Origin: Lasiosphaeris hirsuta
Taxonomy: Eukaryota; Ascomycota; Sordariomycetes; Sordariales; Lasiosphaeriaceae
Direction of reading: 5' to 3'
Assembly (NCBI GenBank): GCA_030549175.1
Contig: JAUKUA010000002.1
Span: 1,240,001 to 1,304,000 of the forward strand
DNA: 64,000 bases
The position numbers were made by a program, and so were the translations under genes. Within the stretch, counting starts at the first letter, position 1. Every line of letters starts with the position of its first letter. Below, piece after piece: positions 44,739 through 55,037 of this stretch. Below the pieces are notes generated by a model. The model saw only the letters and a list, made by a program, of their open reading frames with translations, made no database searches and was not told where the DNA came from.

Positions 44739-46605
44739 CTAATATACATAACGGAACGACTTATTCTGAAGATCGGTGAGATCCTCAAATCCATGCACAA
44801 CGTTCTTCGGGTCCGCCTCGGCAATTCCATCAGCTGCCATCCGATCCCTCTTATTATTCTGGCGCGTCAGATGGAACCTCAGCCCAATGATAACAATGAC
44901 AAGCAGGCAGTAGCAGCCAAGGTGAGTCGCGAATACAATAAAGTATCCTGGCCCGTTCCATTTGAGAAAAACCTGGGGGCCTGTTCGTCGTTAGAGGAGC
45001 CGATGTAGCCGGGGTTTATTGGGGCTTAGGAGTCAAGAAAGACGAGAACGGAGAACGTACCAATGCTGTTGCCTGCGCTCCAAAAGATAAAGTTGGTTGC
45101 AACAGCAACACTCTTCTTCGTTGTGCCAGCGATGTTTCTGCTGATCATTGAAAGGGCTAGCGTCTGGGCAGACCAGAACGACAGGGTGACTAGGGGGTTT
45201 TGCGTGAGAAATAGCTGCCATGGTTCTAGTTGCGTCGGACTTACTGTAGTAGCATATGAGCAAACCAACCCTCTTGGCCATGGTGTCTGGAGAGATCGTC
45301 ATGAGCAGTATGGTGCCGATGAATGACCTTCCCAGTGGTTAGCAATAGCGGGAGAACCCAGCACGGAGCAAAAATGAAACTTGCGGGATGACAAAACCAA
45401 GCATGACCAACAGATTCTGTTGGGTACGCTTGACAATCCAAACCGAGCCCAGCAGAACAATGGTGATGTAAAACCCGAGAACCATGGCCAGCAACTGCGT
45501 CTGCAAAACCGTGAACCCAAACCCGCTAATGATAATCCCCTGAAATGCACCCAGCCCAGAGGTCGGAAGCGTCGTGGTCAGCGCAATGAGGGAATACCCC
45601 CAGACCTGCGGGTCCTTGAATGCTTCGATCATATGGTCTCTCCGAAACTTGCGGCTCTGCAGGCCTGTTTGGTTATCTCGCACGCGCTCCACCATCAGGT
45701 GTTTGTCTTCTTCCGAGAAGCACTTTGCTCGCATGGGGGAGTCAGGCATATACCAGCCAACAAAGGCACCATAGATGATGGAGATGATGCCGTAGCCGAG
45801 GAAGAGCCACTGCCAGGGCTTGAGGGGCCCACCAGGTCTGATCAGGCTGAAGCAGTAGGCGAGGAGACCGCCCACAACTTGTTGGGCTCTGTTGTTTGTC
45901 AGTGCTATCGTGGTGCAGAAGTGAGCGGAAAGAAATTACCCGTTCATCATGTACCAATAGGTCACGCGAGCGGTTTGCTCCTCACGGCGGTACCACATGG
46001 AGGAGAGGACGATAAAAGCAGGTTGGCAGGCCGACTCGAATAGACCCAGAAGTGTACGCACAACGACGAGACCGGTAAAGTTCTTGGCAAGTGCCGTGCA
46101 AGCCAGAACAGCCCCCCATGCAATGATGCTGAAACTCAGGTACTTTGCGATAGGCACGCGCGTGATAATCCAGTTTTGGGGATATTCGACGAACAGGATG
46201 GTGATGTAGATGCACGTCGTTAGCCAGCTGTACTATCGCCCCCATCACACTGTTAGCAGTCGCCTACGAACAACATGAAAGGGTACTCACCTCTTGTCCC
46301 TGCAGATTCGTGTCGGTAATGATACCCATGATGGATGCAAATGACATGGTCCCCTTGTCGATGGCTTGAAGAAAATATGTTGCGATCATGATGACAAGAA
46401 CCCGGCGGTCAATCATGCGTCGGAGCTCAATGTTTTTCTCAGGAGAGATCGAAACGGCCGAGTCGGAGGCATACTTGACAACTTCCTGATCGACTCTGTC
46501 GTAGTTTTGCCTCTGCTTTTCAGGCACACCTTCCTCGTTGTACGAGTCGGACCGGTATACGGGCTCAATCCCCTCCGGGGAAGCAGCTTGGTGGCTAGCC
46601 ATCAT
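44739..46605 (-). CDS. MFS transporter, DAL5-type anion:cation symporter family
   Basis: 521 residues from six exons: 46605-46291, 46232-45940, 45888-45385, 45327-45245, 45189-45061 and 44980-44739. Signatures of the fungal allantoate, nicotinate and pantothenate permease family are the N-terminal RVLVIMIATYFLQAIDKGTM, FVEYPQNWIITRVP, WYRREEQTARVTYWYMMNG, the middle block WYMPDSPMRAKCFSEEDKHL, and SRNIAGTTKKSVAVATNFIF near the end. Exon 3 must end at a GC donor (GCAAGT) to give VIPSFIGTILLM; the nearby GT donor shifts the frame. Other introns are standard. It likely imports a small organic acid or vitamin-like compound by proton symport. The substrate is unknown. Confidence 0.88.
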
Positions 46606-46768
46606 GCCGGGTGGGAGAAGGTAGGACGCGGTGTCGACTCAAACCTACGAGGCGGAGATGTGGCACATGGCAGAATCATGACCAGAACGTGGGAACGGTG
46701 CAGACTTTATGAATCTGAATTCTTAGAGGTAAGTAGGTGACATCTGCTTCCATGGCCTAGGGCCTAGG
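46606..46768. promoter_or_regulatory. promoter region of the DAL5-type transporter
   Basis: A short upstream region of the minus-strand transporter; no motif recognised. Confidence 0.3.
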
Positions 46769-47197
46769 TTGTTGAGGGTGGCCATCCCCAGAGTGGACAC
46801 CACTGCATGGCCCCAACCTCCTAACAGGGTAGTAGTGGGGAGACAGCAATACTCCAGGTTCCAGCTTCCGGGAAACATTCCACAGCCCCTGCTACCCCAC
46901 GATACTCCACGAACAGAGGTACCCGCTGCCATGTTCAAGGGTGGCTCTACACCGAGTATCAAAGCTTGGTGGGCGGATTTTGAGACTATTCAATTCTTCC
47001 CAGCCGGGGTGCCATATGATGATGGAGCATGTGTGAAAGGTGAGGTAATTACCTTACATCTGTTAGGGCGTGCTGATTGTTGGTACGAAACGTCTGGGGT
47101 TAAGGAATCTCCTACTTCATGGTTCAAGAACATGAGTCTTCAAGATTGCTGTGATATAATTGAAAAGACTTGCCAGGCGTCTGGTAGAACCGCTTGA
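46769..47197 (+). CDS. hypothetical protein, 142 codons, doubtful
   Basis: A single frame whose second half reads like real protein (STPSIKAWWADFETIQFFPA, GEVITLHLLGRADCWYETSG). No family, signal peptide or membrane segment recognised. The first 50 codons are less convincing, and a start at the second Met, MFKGGS (codon at 46930), is possible. Confidence 0.3.
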   Translation: MLRVAIPRVDTTAWPQPPNRVVVGRQQYSRFQLPGNIPQPLLPHDTPRTEVPAAMFKGGSTPSIKAWWADFETIQFFPAGVPYDDGACVKGEVITLHLLGRADCWYETSGVKESPTSWFKNMSLQDCCDIIEKTCQASGRTA

Positions 47198-47711
47198 ATT
47201 CTCAACTGCCGATTTTGAACAGGTTTTTTTTTTTTTGCATGCAAGAGATCAAAATCGCGCGTTACCAGCTCACAAACCAGGACTGGAATGAAAGCACGGC
47301 GACACCCTTGTCCACTCAACGTCTCTCAGGCTTATTAACCCGTACGAGATCTCCGCCCGTATCCACACTACCCCAAGTTCCCCAGAGAGTGGTGGAGTTT
47401 CCGCGTGGAAATTGTCCAGGCCGATTCCATCGCGGGGAAATAGTGGAAATAAACCGGGAACGGGTGTCACTGGTGTAGCACTGGCGTACCATCGCCGCCC
47501 GTCTAGCGTATCTCGTCTCGGCACACTTCAGACCGAGCCCGCTGGCCTTACATCGACTAGCTCTCGGAGACGCGTCCGGCTCGGGGCAATGCGTCGAGTC
47601 CCCTGGCAAGACGCCAACAGATGTCCGGACATATCAATGGCTTGACCTCCCGTGAGCCGTCTTGTGGCCAGCCATACTGCTTCCGGATGCAACCTGACTG
47701 GGGCGACTTGA
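47198..47711. other. intergenic region
   Basis: A T run at about 47225-47236 and GC-rich DNA before the GH105 gene. The missing first exon of that gene may lie here, but I cannot define it. Confidence 0.35.
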
Positions 47712-48923
47712 TGCGTTCGAATCCTGCCCGGATACCTTATTCCCATCAGCACTAGCAAGCTTGTTCAACCACGCCTCCCAACAACCCTCGTCAGCCCGTG
47801 GAACGAAAGGCCAGCCCAGCTCCACGGGATCGCCTCGCGCGACGTGCACGCCAAAATCCGGCTTCTCATCGACGGGCTCGTCAACATCAAAGACACCACG
47901 GGCGAGTTTCTGCTCACCCTCGCCGACGGCCGCGTCATCGACACCAAAGGATGGAACGACTGGGAATGGACGCACGGGATCGGGCTCTACGGCATCTGGC
48001 AGTACTACACCCTGGTCGGCACCCCCTCGTACCTCGCCATCATCGAGGACTGGTTCGCCGCGCGCTTCGCGGCCGGCGGGACGACCAAAAACATCAACAC
48101 CATGACCGTCTTCCTCACCCTCGCCCACGTCTACAAACACACGGGCAACAAGACGTACCTCCCCCGGCTCGACAGCTGGGGCGAGTGGGCATACCACGAC
48201 CTCGAACGGACTAAATATGGCGGCATGCAGCATGTGACGTATCTCTCGCTGCACGACCAGCAGCTGTGGGACGATACGCTGATGATGACGGTGCTGCCGC
48301 TGGCTACGATCGGCCAGGTCCTGGGCCGGCCGCATTACATCGCGGAAGCAAAGAAGCAGTTCCTAATCCACCTGCGGTACCTCTTTGACACGGAGACGGG
48401 ACTCTTCTTTCACGGCTGGACCTTCGCTGAGGGGGGGCACAACTTTGCGCGGGCGCGCTGGGCACGGGGGAATAGCTGGTTGACGATTGCGATCCCCGAG
48501 TTTTTGGATTTGTTGGGGCTAGATGACAAAGACCCCATTGGGGGGCATTTAATTACGGCACTGGCCGCTCAGTGCGAGGTGTTGAAGCCACTGCAGACAT
48601 CCTCTGGGCTGTGGAGGACGTTGTTGGATGTGGAGGATGAGGCGTCCTATGTGGAGGCAAGCGCGACGGCGGGGTTTGCGTTTGGCATGCTGAAAGCGCA
48701 GCGGAGGAGGTATATTGGGCGTGATTACGAAGAAGTTGCTGTCAAGGCAGTGAAGGCAGTGTTGGAAAACATCAATGTGGACGGGGAGCTGGGTAACACG
48801 TCGTTTGGCACTGCCATGGGAACAGCACTCAGACATTATAAAGATATTCCTATCACGAGTATGCCGTATGGGCAGGCCATGGCCATGATGGCTTTGGTAG
48901 AGTTTTTGCGTGTGTTTATATAG
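47712..48923 (+). CDS. glycoside hydrolase family 105 protein (unsaturated rhamnogalacturonyl hydrolase-like), 5' end uncertain
   Basis: GH105 enzymes remove the unsaturated uronic acid left by pectate or rhamnogalacturonan lyases. The (alpha/alpha)6-barrel pattern is clear: WNDWEWTHGIGLYGIWQYY, NINTMTVFLTLAHVYKHTG, LHDQQLWDDTLMMTVLPLA, HGWTFAEGGHNFARARWARG and NSWLTIAIPEFLDLL. The ARGNSW block and the D-rich LWDDTLMM are hallmarks. No secretion signal is seen, which fits the intracellular members. The frame is open back to 47712 but has no ATG. The segment DTLFPSALASLFNHASQQP in the neighbouring frame looks like the natural N-terminal part, so a one-base shift near CAACAACCC (about 47780-47788) or a missed first exon is likely. 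Stop TAG at 48921-48923. Confidence 0.8.
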   Translation, partial: CVRILPGYLIPISTSKLVQPRLPTTLVSPWNERPAQLHGIASRDVHAKIRLLIDGLVNIKDTTGEFLLTLADGRVIDTKGWNDWEWTHGIGLYGIWQYYTLVGTPSYLAIIEDWFAARFAAGGTTKNINTMTVFLTLAHVYKHTGNKTYLPRLDSWGEWAYHDLERTKYGGMQHVTYLSLHDQQLWDDTLMMTVLPLATIGQVLGRPHYIAEAKKQFLIHLRYLFDTETGLFFHGWTFAEGGHNFARARWARGNSWLTIAIPEFLDLLGLDDKDPIGGHLITALAAQCEVLKPLQTSSGLWRTLLDVEDEASYVEASATAGFAFGMLKAQRRRYIGRDYEEVAVKAVKAVLENINVDGELGNTSFGTAMGTALRHYKDIPITSMPYGQAMAMMALVEFLRVFI

Positions 48924-50417
48924 AAGTTAGCTGGTCTGCATGTCCAAGATTGAGCATCGATGATTCCCGGGCCAGAGAGCTGTGAAAGATAGGGACTTGG
49001 GTAATATCTTATCTGTTACTGAGATATCCCCATGTCCCGTTTATATGTATAATTAATATTTCAGCTATGTAGTAACATAATTCAAGAGACGGGGAGGGGA
49101 TCGTTGGAGACTGTGAGGCCTCTGGAATGATGATGGCAGTATGCAATCCCTAGATCGAGATACAGGACGCCGAGGTCACGTTTGCGCAACCAGGATTCGA
49201 TATCCGTACTATTGGTCTCGGCCCCTCCCCACCTCGGAATTACGAGATTGCTCGCCTTGGCCGGTTTCCGTATTGGTGATCAATATCTTACCAAAACTTC
49301 GAAGGAAACTTGTCAGTATACGGCCCTCAGCAGTTCGAGGATGAAGTCTTCAGCTCTATGACCACGCCGACATCACCCGACTAACATATCTCTTGAAGAG
49401 CAACGCGATGCAGATGATACATCACGGAACACGGTTTTCTGGAAGCTGGAAGCCCGGTGGCAAGTCGACATTGCGCAGGCCGCCCCGGGGGGGGGCTCGC
49501 ATCGGTCAATAACCCACCAAGGGTGGTGAACACAACCTAGTCCGACTATCGGAGCCGACTGCTCGTCCAGAACGAGGCATCTACAAGAATTCTTCAGGGG
49601 CTTTTTGTGCTATTTCTCACTGTCGGGCTCGCCTTTCGGGAGCGACACCTGGATGAACAATCTGAAGAGGAGGGTAGTGACGAGGATGGCCTCGCACGGC
49701 GGCGGCGGGGAAATGAAAGGAGTCCAGGGATGAAGAAGTCACAATACAGAATTAACTTTGAAGACATTTCAAGTCTTGGACAGATGTACATCGAGGGGTA
49801 GGTTGGTTCTTCAATAACAGCGATTCATTTCAGTCGTTTTATAGGTGCTAGTTGACGAGAGCATGTTTGACCCGCACGTTGGCGGATCGAACGAGATGAT
49901 GACCTCCACAACGCGGTGGTAATACTGGTACCAGGGCTAGGGTTCCTTGAAAGTACAGGAGTGGGAGTGACATCCAACGGGGCGGGTCTTGACTAAATAC
50001 TACTCGAGTGGTTTTAAGATGTCTTTTGCTCTAGACCTTGGAGCCTGTCTTGCCGTCCTCCGTGTCGCAGATTGCCTAGTGCTGCGCAAGGGCTTGTCTC
50101 GCAACCATTGCCGCACAACTCTGGCACAGCCTTGAATTGCGTGATTTCTGCAAATGCAGGACTACCAGCCTGCAACCAATCGAATTGCAACATCTCAGCC
50201 AAGTGAGTCACGCCGCTGTTGAAGCATCATACAGCGGAAAACTTTGAAAATCCCTAATATCAGGTGCAACTCGGCCTATATGAACTCTTATACAGCTCCC
50301 GCCTAGCCTACTACCTCAGGTTACCAACTCGCCAGCCCAGGACAGACCTAATACTAGGAGGTAAGGCGCCTCGCCTCAGCTATACACCACAACCCCTGAC
50401 CCAGTCCATCCACCAAT
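48924..50417. other. intergenic region with a decayed coding fragment
   Basis: At about 49155-49390 the plus strand reads VTFAQPGFDIRTIGLGPSPP and NYEIARLGRFPYW before stops and frame changes. Downstream are LQLYDHADIT-like and MIHHGTRF pieces. This looks like a dead fragment of an unidentified fungal gene. A G run lies at about 49488-49495. The last 150 bp before 50418 presumably hold the methyltransferase promoter. Confidence 0.4.
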
Positions 50418-51209
50418 ATGTCCCAGAACATCTACGACACGGCCGCCTTCTTCGCCTCGTACTCGGCTCTTCCCCGCTCCGTGTCGGGCCTTGCGGGCGC
50501 CCCCGAATGGCCGCGCTTGCGCAGCTTCATCCCGCCCCTGACCAACGCGCGCGTCCTCGACCTTGGCTGCGGCTACGGCTGGTACACGCGCTACCTCCGC
50601 TCCGCCGGAGCATCCTCTGTCCTGGGCATCGATGTCTCCGCAAAGATGCTCGAGCGGGCGCAGGAGCTGACCGGAGACGAGGATGCGGGTGTGAGATATG
50701 AGCGGGGAGATTTGGATGATGAGGAGACGCGAAAGAGGTTGTTTGGGGGAGAGGGCGAGGTAGATTTGGTGTTTAGCTCCCTGGCCGTGCATTATCTCGA
50801 GGGGTTAGAAGAGGTGGTGTGGGACGTGTTTCGGGTGCTGAAGCCGGGCGGGAGCTTTGTCTTCTCGGCGGAGCATCCGATCTTCACGGCGCCGGAAAGA
50901 CAGGGGGTTGTAGAGATTCCCGTGCCCGGGAAGGAGGGGGAAGTGAGGAGAGTTTGGCCGCTGCATGATTACCAAAAGCAGGGGTTGAGGGTTTCGAATT
51001 GGCTCACAACGGAGGGTGTGAGGAAGTATCATCGGACGGTGACGACTTATATCAATTTGTTGCTGGATGCAGGGTTTGAGCTGGCGGGGTTCAATGAGTG
51101 GTACCCGACCAGGGAGGAGTTGGAGTCTGATCCGTGGTGGATAAATGAACACAAAAATGAGACCATCAAGCCGACTTTCCTCTTGGTCAAGGCGACGAAG
51201 CAGGTTTAA
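50418..51209 (+). CDS. class I SAM-dependent methyltransferase
   Basis: An intronless 263-residue protein with the Rossmann methyltransferase motifs. Motif I is VLDLGCGYGWYTRYL (46-60), followed by SVLGIDVSAKMLERAQ with the acidic residue that binds the SAM ribose. Then come VRYERGDLDD, motif IV VDLVFSSLAVHYLEGLEEVV, and the post-motif PGGSFVFSAEHP. The family resembles small-molecule methyltransferases (UbiE/COQ5-like group). No signal peptide; cytosolic. It lies 450 bp upstream of the alpha/beta hydrolase on the same strand. The substrate cannot be read from the sequence. Confidence 0.88.
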   Translation: MSQNIYDTAAFFASYSALPRSVSGLAGAPEWPRLRSFIPPLTNARVLDLGCGYGWYTRYLRSAGASSVLGIDVSAKMLERAQELTGDEDAGVRYERGDLDDEETRKRLFGGEGEVDLVFSSLAVHYLEGLEEVVWDVFRVLKPGGSFVFSAEHPIFTAPERQGVVEIPVPGKEGEVRRVWPLHDYQKQGLRVSNWLTTEGVRKYHRTVTTYINLLLDAGFELAGFNEWYPTREELESDPWWINEHKNETIKPTFLLVKATKQV

Positions 51210-51660
51210 GCCGGGTCATGAAATCCGGGGGAACTGGGAGGGTTTAATAGATTGGACAAAATCGGTGAATTGATGAAAGGAAAGGAAAAGGGGGGAAATG
51301 ACTTCAAAATGTCGAAAATACCTCCAAGCTGGGGCGATTCCCACTGTCCTCCAGGCCTGTTAGGCAGTCAAAAGTCTCTCTGTAACTACCAGTTCCAAAT
51401 TCATATGTGTCGAGCATTTAGGCAGTTCATGGATAACTGGACGAGTCGAGTGAGACAGGCTGACTGGCCGTGATTTGTGAACATACGGCACTGCCGAGAG
51501 GTCAACCGAGGGGGGTAAGAGGGGGTTCCTCTTACGTCACAGCCCAGGAATCAAAAAATATGATGCCAACATATAATGATGCTCTCCAGGCTCCGAGGCC
51601 ATAGACTTCATTCAGCATCAAGTCTTCAGCCACTTAATACACAAGTCGTGAATCATCAAA
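51210..51660. other. intergenic region
   Basis: 3' flank of the methyltransferase and promoter of the hydrolase; no gene seen. Confidence 0.4.
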
Positions 51661-52704
51661 ATGGCCGAGTCTCTGGAAACCCGCAACTTCTTCCCCGCAC
51701 TCCAGCGAAATGTTACCCCGACCCCATCAGGCTCAACCGTAGTGAGCTACACATCCGACCTGGGCGATGGCAGCCCCATCCTGACCCTCATCCACGGCTA
51801 TCCCCAATCTGCCTTCATGTAAGCTACATATACCCCAACCTCACCCACACCAGACACCAAAGTATCAATCCCATCCCATCAACCAATACTGACATTTCCC
51901 AGCTGGCGCCACATCGCTCCAACCCTCCTGGGCAAAGTCTCCCTCTTCATCCCCGAACTCCCAGGCTACGGAATCTCCACCCGCTCAACCCCCTCCAAAC
52001 GAGGCGTCGGCACCGCCCTCCTCTCCGCTATCCAAACCCTCTTCCCGGGGTCGCGCAGTGTCATCCTCGCCGGCCACGACCGCGGCGCGCGCATCTGCCA
52101 CCGCCTGGCCGTAGACGCCGCCTCGGCCCCGCCCGACCTGAAAATCACCGGCGCGTTTCTAATCGACATCGTCCCGACCAAGGTACAGTGGGACAAGTTC
52201 TCCGATCCGGCCATCGCGCGGGGGTACTTCCACTGGCCGCTGCTTGCGAATGTGGAATTGGCCGTGAGGATGTTGACGGCGTATGGGGGCGGGCGGTGGG
52301 TGAGGGAGGCGTTTCAGTTGGCTAGGAAGAGTGAGGAGGGGTTGAGGCGATTGGAGGATGGGGTGGAGGTCTATGTTGCTTTGTTTGAGAAGGAGGAGAC
52401 GATTCGCGGGAGTTGTGAGGACTATGAGGCCGGGGCTGGGGTGGATGTTGAAGAGCAGGTGGCGGATCAGAGGGAGGGACGGAAAATCAGAGTGCCAACT
52501 GTGGTGATGTTTTCGCAGGCAGGGCTGGGAGCGAGGATAGATGTAGCGAGAGAGTGGGTGGATTGGGTGGAGGAGGGCGTCCCATATGAGGGGGTGCCAG
52601 TTGGTCATGGCTATGGGCATTACCTGCCTGAGGAGGCGCATGATATTGTGTCGGAGAAGTTGGTTGCTTTTCTGAGGGAATTTAGTGGCGTGAAGCTGGA
52701 CTAG
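51661..52704 (+). CDS. alpha/beta hydrolase, epoxide hydrolase or dehalogenase-like
   Basis: Two exons, 51661-51818 and 51903-52704, with an 84-nt intron (GTAAGC..CCCAG and a CTGAC branch site); the junction codon ATC gives AFIWRHIAP and a 319-residue product. The oxyanion motif HGYPQS (45-50), the typical PELPGYGIS (70-78), and a nucleophile elbow AGHDRGAR with Asp112 place it with the Asp-nucleophile group (epoxide hydrolases, haloacetate dehalogenases). The C-terminal VPVGHGYGHYLPEEA likely provides the catalytic His. The start follows a short leader (ATCAAAATGGCC). No signal peptide. The substrate is unknown. Confidence 0.85.
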
Positions 52705-53118
52705 TTGTCTAGTGAGACGTTTTTGTTCATGTTGCAACTCTTACCAGACTGCAAGCCACCTGCTGAGGTACATACCGGGTAGTACATGCGCATGTACCGA
52801 TATTATGTCACCAACGGTACTACTACTATGTACCATGTCATTTTACAATGGGTGCATCACGAAATACCTGGCCAATATATATCATTAGGAACCCCTTTTT
52901 GTGTCTGTGAGAAGGTAATCTTAGTCACAAAAACCATCCGAAGTCGAAGCACCGGCATCTCGGCTCCGCACATCGGACGGGCCGGATGACGTGACCACCC
53001 CGCAGCGGGAATATTGCCCCGGCATCGCCCGCAGTCCAAACAACGCCGCGTCTTTGTTCAAGACTTGAGCTCGAATCTTTTCGGACCGGCAATATCCTAA
53101 ACACGACTAGCAAGCAAA
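52705..53118. promoter_or_regulatory. upstream region of the IlvD/EDD gene
   Basis: It includes a TGACGTGA element near 52987 that resembles a bZIP/CRE half-site, and a leader AGCAAAATGGCA just before the start. Regulation is inferred only. Confidence 0.35.
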
Positions 53119-55037
53119 ATGGCAGAGGCACCCAACTCAGACTACGACCTGTCGACCCCCATCGACCCCAATGCCACCGGGCTCAGACAAAAGTTGCCGG
53201 GATACGGTGATGCGCACTTCTCCCTGTTCATGCGCAAGCTGTTCATCAAGGCACTGGGCTACAGCGAGGATGCGCTCTCGCGGCCTATCGTGGGCATCGT
53301 CAACACGTACTCGAGCTTCAACCCGTGCCACGCCAACATCCCTCAGCTGCTAGATGCCGTCAAGCGCGGCGTGCAGCTCAGCGGCGGGCTCGCTATCGAC
53401 TTTCCCACCATCAGCTTACATGAGTCGTTTGCCTCGCCCACGAGCATGTACCTGCGCAACCTGATGAGCATGGACACGGAGGAGATGATCTCGGCTCAGC
53501 CAGTGGACGCCGTGGTGCTGATCGGCGGTACCTTTCTCCTCTCCCTCTTCTCATCTTTGCTTTCAACATCCTAATCACTGGTTTGCCAGGTCAGGCTGCG
53601 ACAAGACCACGCCAGCTCAATTGATGGGTGGCATCTCAGCGAATAAGCCCATCATCCACCTTGTCACGGGCCCCATGATGCCCGGCAGCTATCGGGGGGT
53701 CCGGATCGGGGCGTGCACCGACTGCCGCAACAACTGGGCCAAGTTCCGCGCGGGTACCCTTGATATCGAAGATATTGCTGCCCTCAACGAGGAGCTCGCT
53801 CCCACAGTGCGCCCCTTCTTGGTTTTCGGTTAGCAGCTGCTGATTCTCTCAGGGCGGAACCTGCGGCGTCATGGGCACGGCAAGCACCATGGCCTGTCTC
53901 CTCGTTGCGCTCGGCGTGATGCCCATCAACGGCGCCACGGCACCCGCGGTGTCCTCGGCCCGTCTGCGCATCGCCGAGTCGACGGGAACGATCGCGGTGC
54001 AACTCGCCAAGTCCCGGCTCAAGCCCCAAACTCTGCTCACGCGGGAATCCTTCCTCAACGCCATCATGGTCCTCCAAGCCATCGGCGGCTCCACCAACGC
54101 GGTAGTTCACCTGATGGCCATCGCGAACCGGCACCCCCTCATCGCCGGCACCATCAACCTCTCCACCATTGACGAGATCGGCCGGACTACCCCCCTTCTT
54201 GTCGACCTCAAACCCTCGGGCGACAATTACATGACCGACTTCCACGCGTCCGGCGGCATGCTCGCCCTGCTCCACACCCTCTCCCCCCTCCTGCACCTCT
54301 CCGCCATGACAATATCCGGCCTCACCCTCGGCGAAACCCTCTCGACCACCCCCTTCCGCCCCTTCTCCCCATCGGTCATCCACCCCCTCTCCTCCCCTCT
54401 CTACCCCGCTTCCTCCCTGGCCATCCTCACCGGCAACCTCGCGCCCGCCGGCGCCATCATCAAAGCCTCGGCCTCCAAGTACCGCCATCTCCTCTCCCAC
54501 GCGGGGCCGGCCGTGGTCTTCACCTCCTCGGCCGACATGGCCGCGCGCATCGATGATCCCGACCTCGACGTCACGGCCGACAGCGTGCTCGTGCTGCAAA
54601 ACATCGGGCCCGTCGGAAACCCGGGCATGCCGGAGGCGGGGCTGATCCCAATCCCGCGGAAGCTGGCGGCGCAGGGGGTGCTGGATATGCTGCGGATCTC
54701 GGACGGGCGGATGAGTGGCACGGCTGGGGGGACGATTGTGCTGCATGTGTCGCCCGAGGCGGCGGATCCGGGGTCGGTGTTTGGAGTTGTGCGCGATGGA
54801 GATGTGGTGCGGTGTGATTTAGAGGGGAGGAGGTTGGAGGTGGAGGTTGGCAGAGAGGAGGTGACGAGGCGGATTGAAGAGAGGAGGGCCAGGGGGGAGG
54901 GCGGGAAGGCATGGGAGGTTAGGGAAGGCACGAGGGGGTATCGTGGGCTTTATATGAGAGAGGTCAACCAGGCTGAGCATGGGGCGGATTTTGGTTTTTT
55001 GACGGCGGCTGGCCCCAGGGCGGGTGTTTCAGACTGA
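53119..55037 (+). CDS. IlvD/EDD family dehydratase (dihydroxy-acid dehydratase-like)
   Basis: 601 residues from three exons: 53119-53527, 53595-53806 and 53853-55037. The three Cys residues expected to hold the iron-sulfur cluster are present: FNPCHANI (Cys70), GGCDKTTPAQ (Cys138) and GGTCGVMGTASTM (Cys211). Also present are GACTDCRNNWAKF, NIGPVGNPGMPEAGLI and SDGRMSGTAGGTIVLHVSPE. Family members dehydrate dihydroxy acids in valine/isoleucine synthesis or sugar acids. The N-terminus (MAEAPNSDYDLSTPID) does not look like a mitochondrial transit peptide, so this is more likely a paralog of ILV3 than the housekeeping enzyme. A sugar-acid or specialised-metabolism role is possible, and the nearby GH105 fits the former only loosely. 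Confidence 0.88.

Noticed and set aside
51576..52325. 249-codon frame overlapping the alpha/beta hydrolase
   Set aside because: Out-of-frame shadow rich in Pro/His/Arg; the spliced hydrolase frame explains the region.
53784..54746. 320-codon minus-strand frame opposite the IlvD/EDD gene
   Set aside because: Antisense shadow of a strongly biased coding region.
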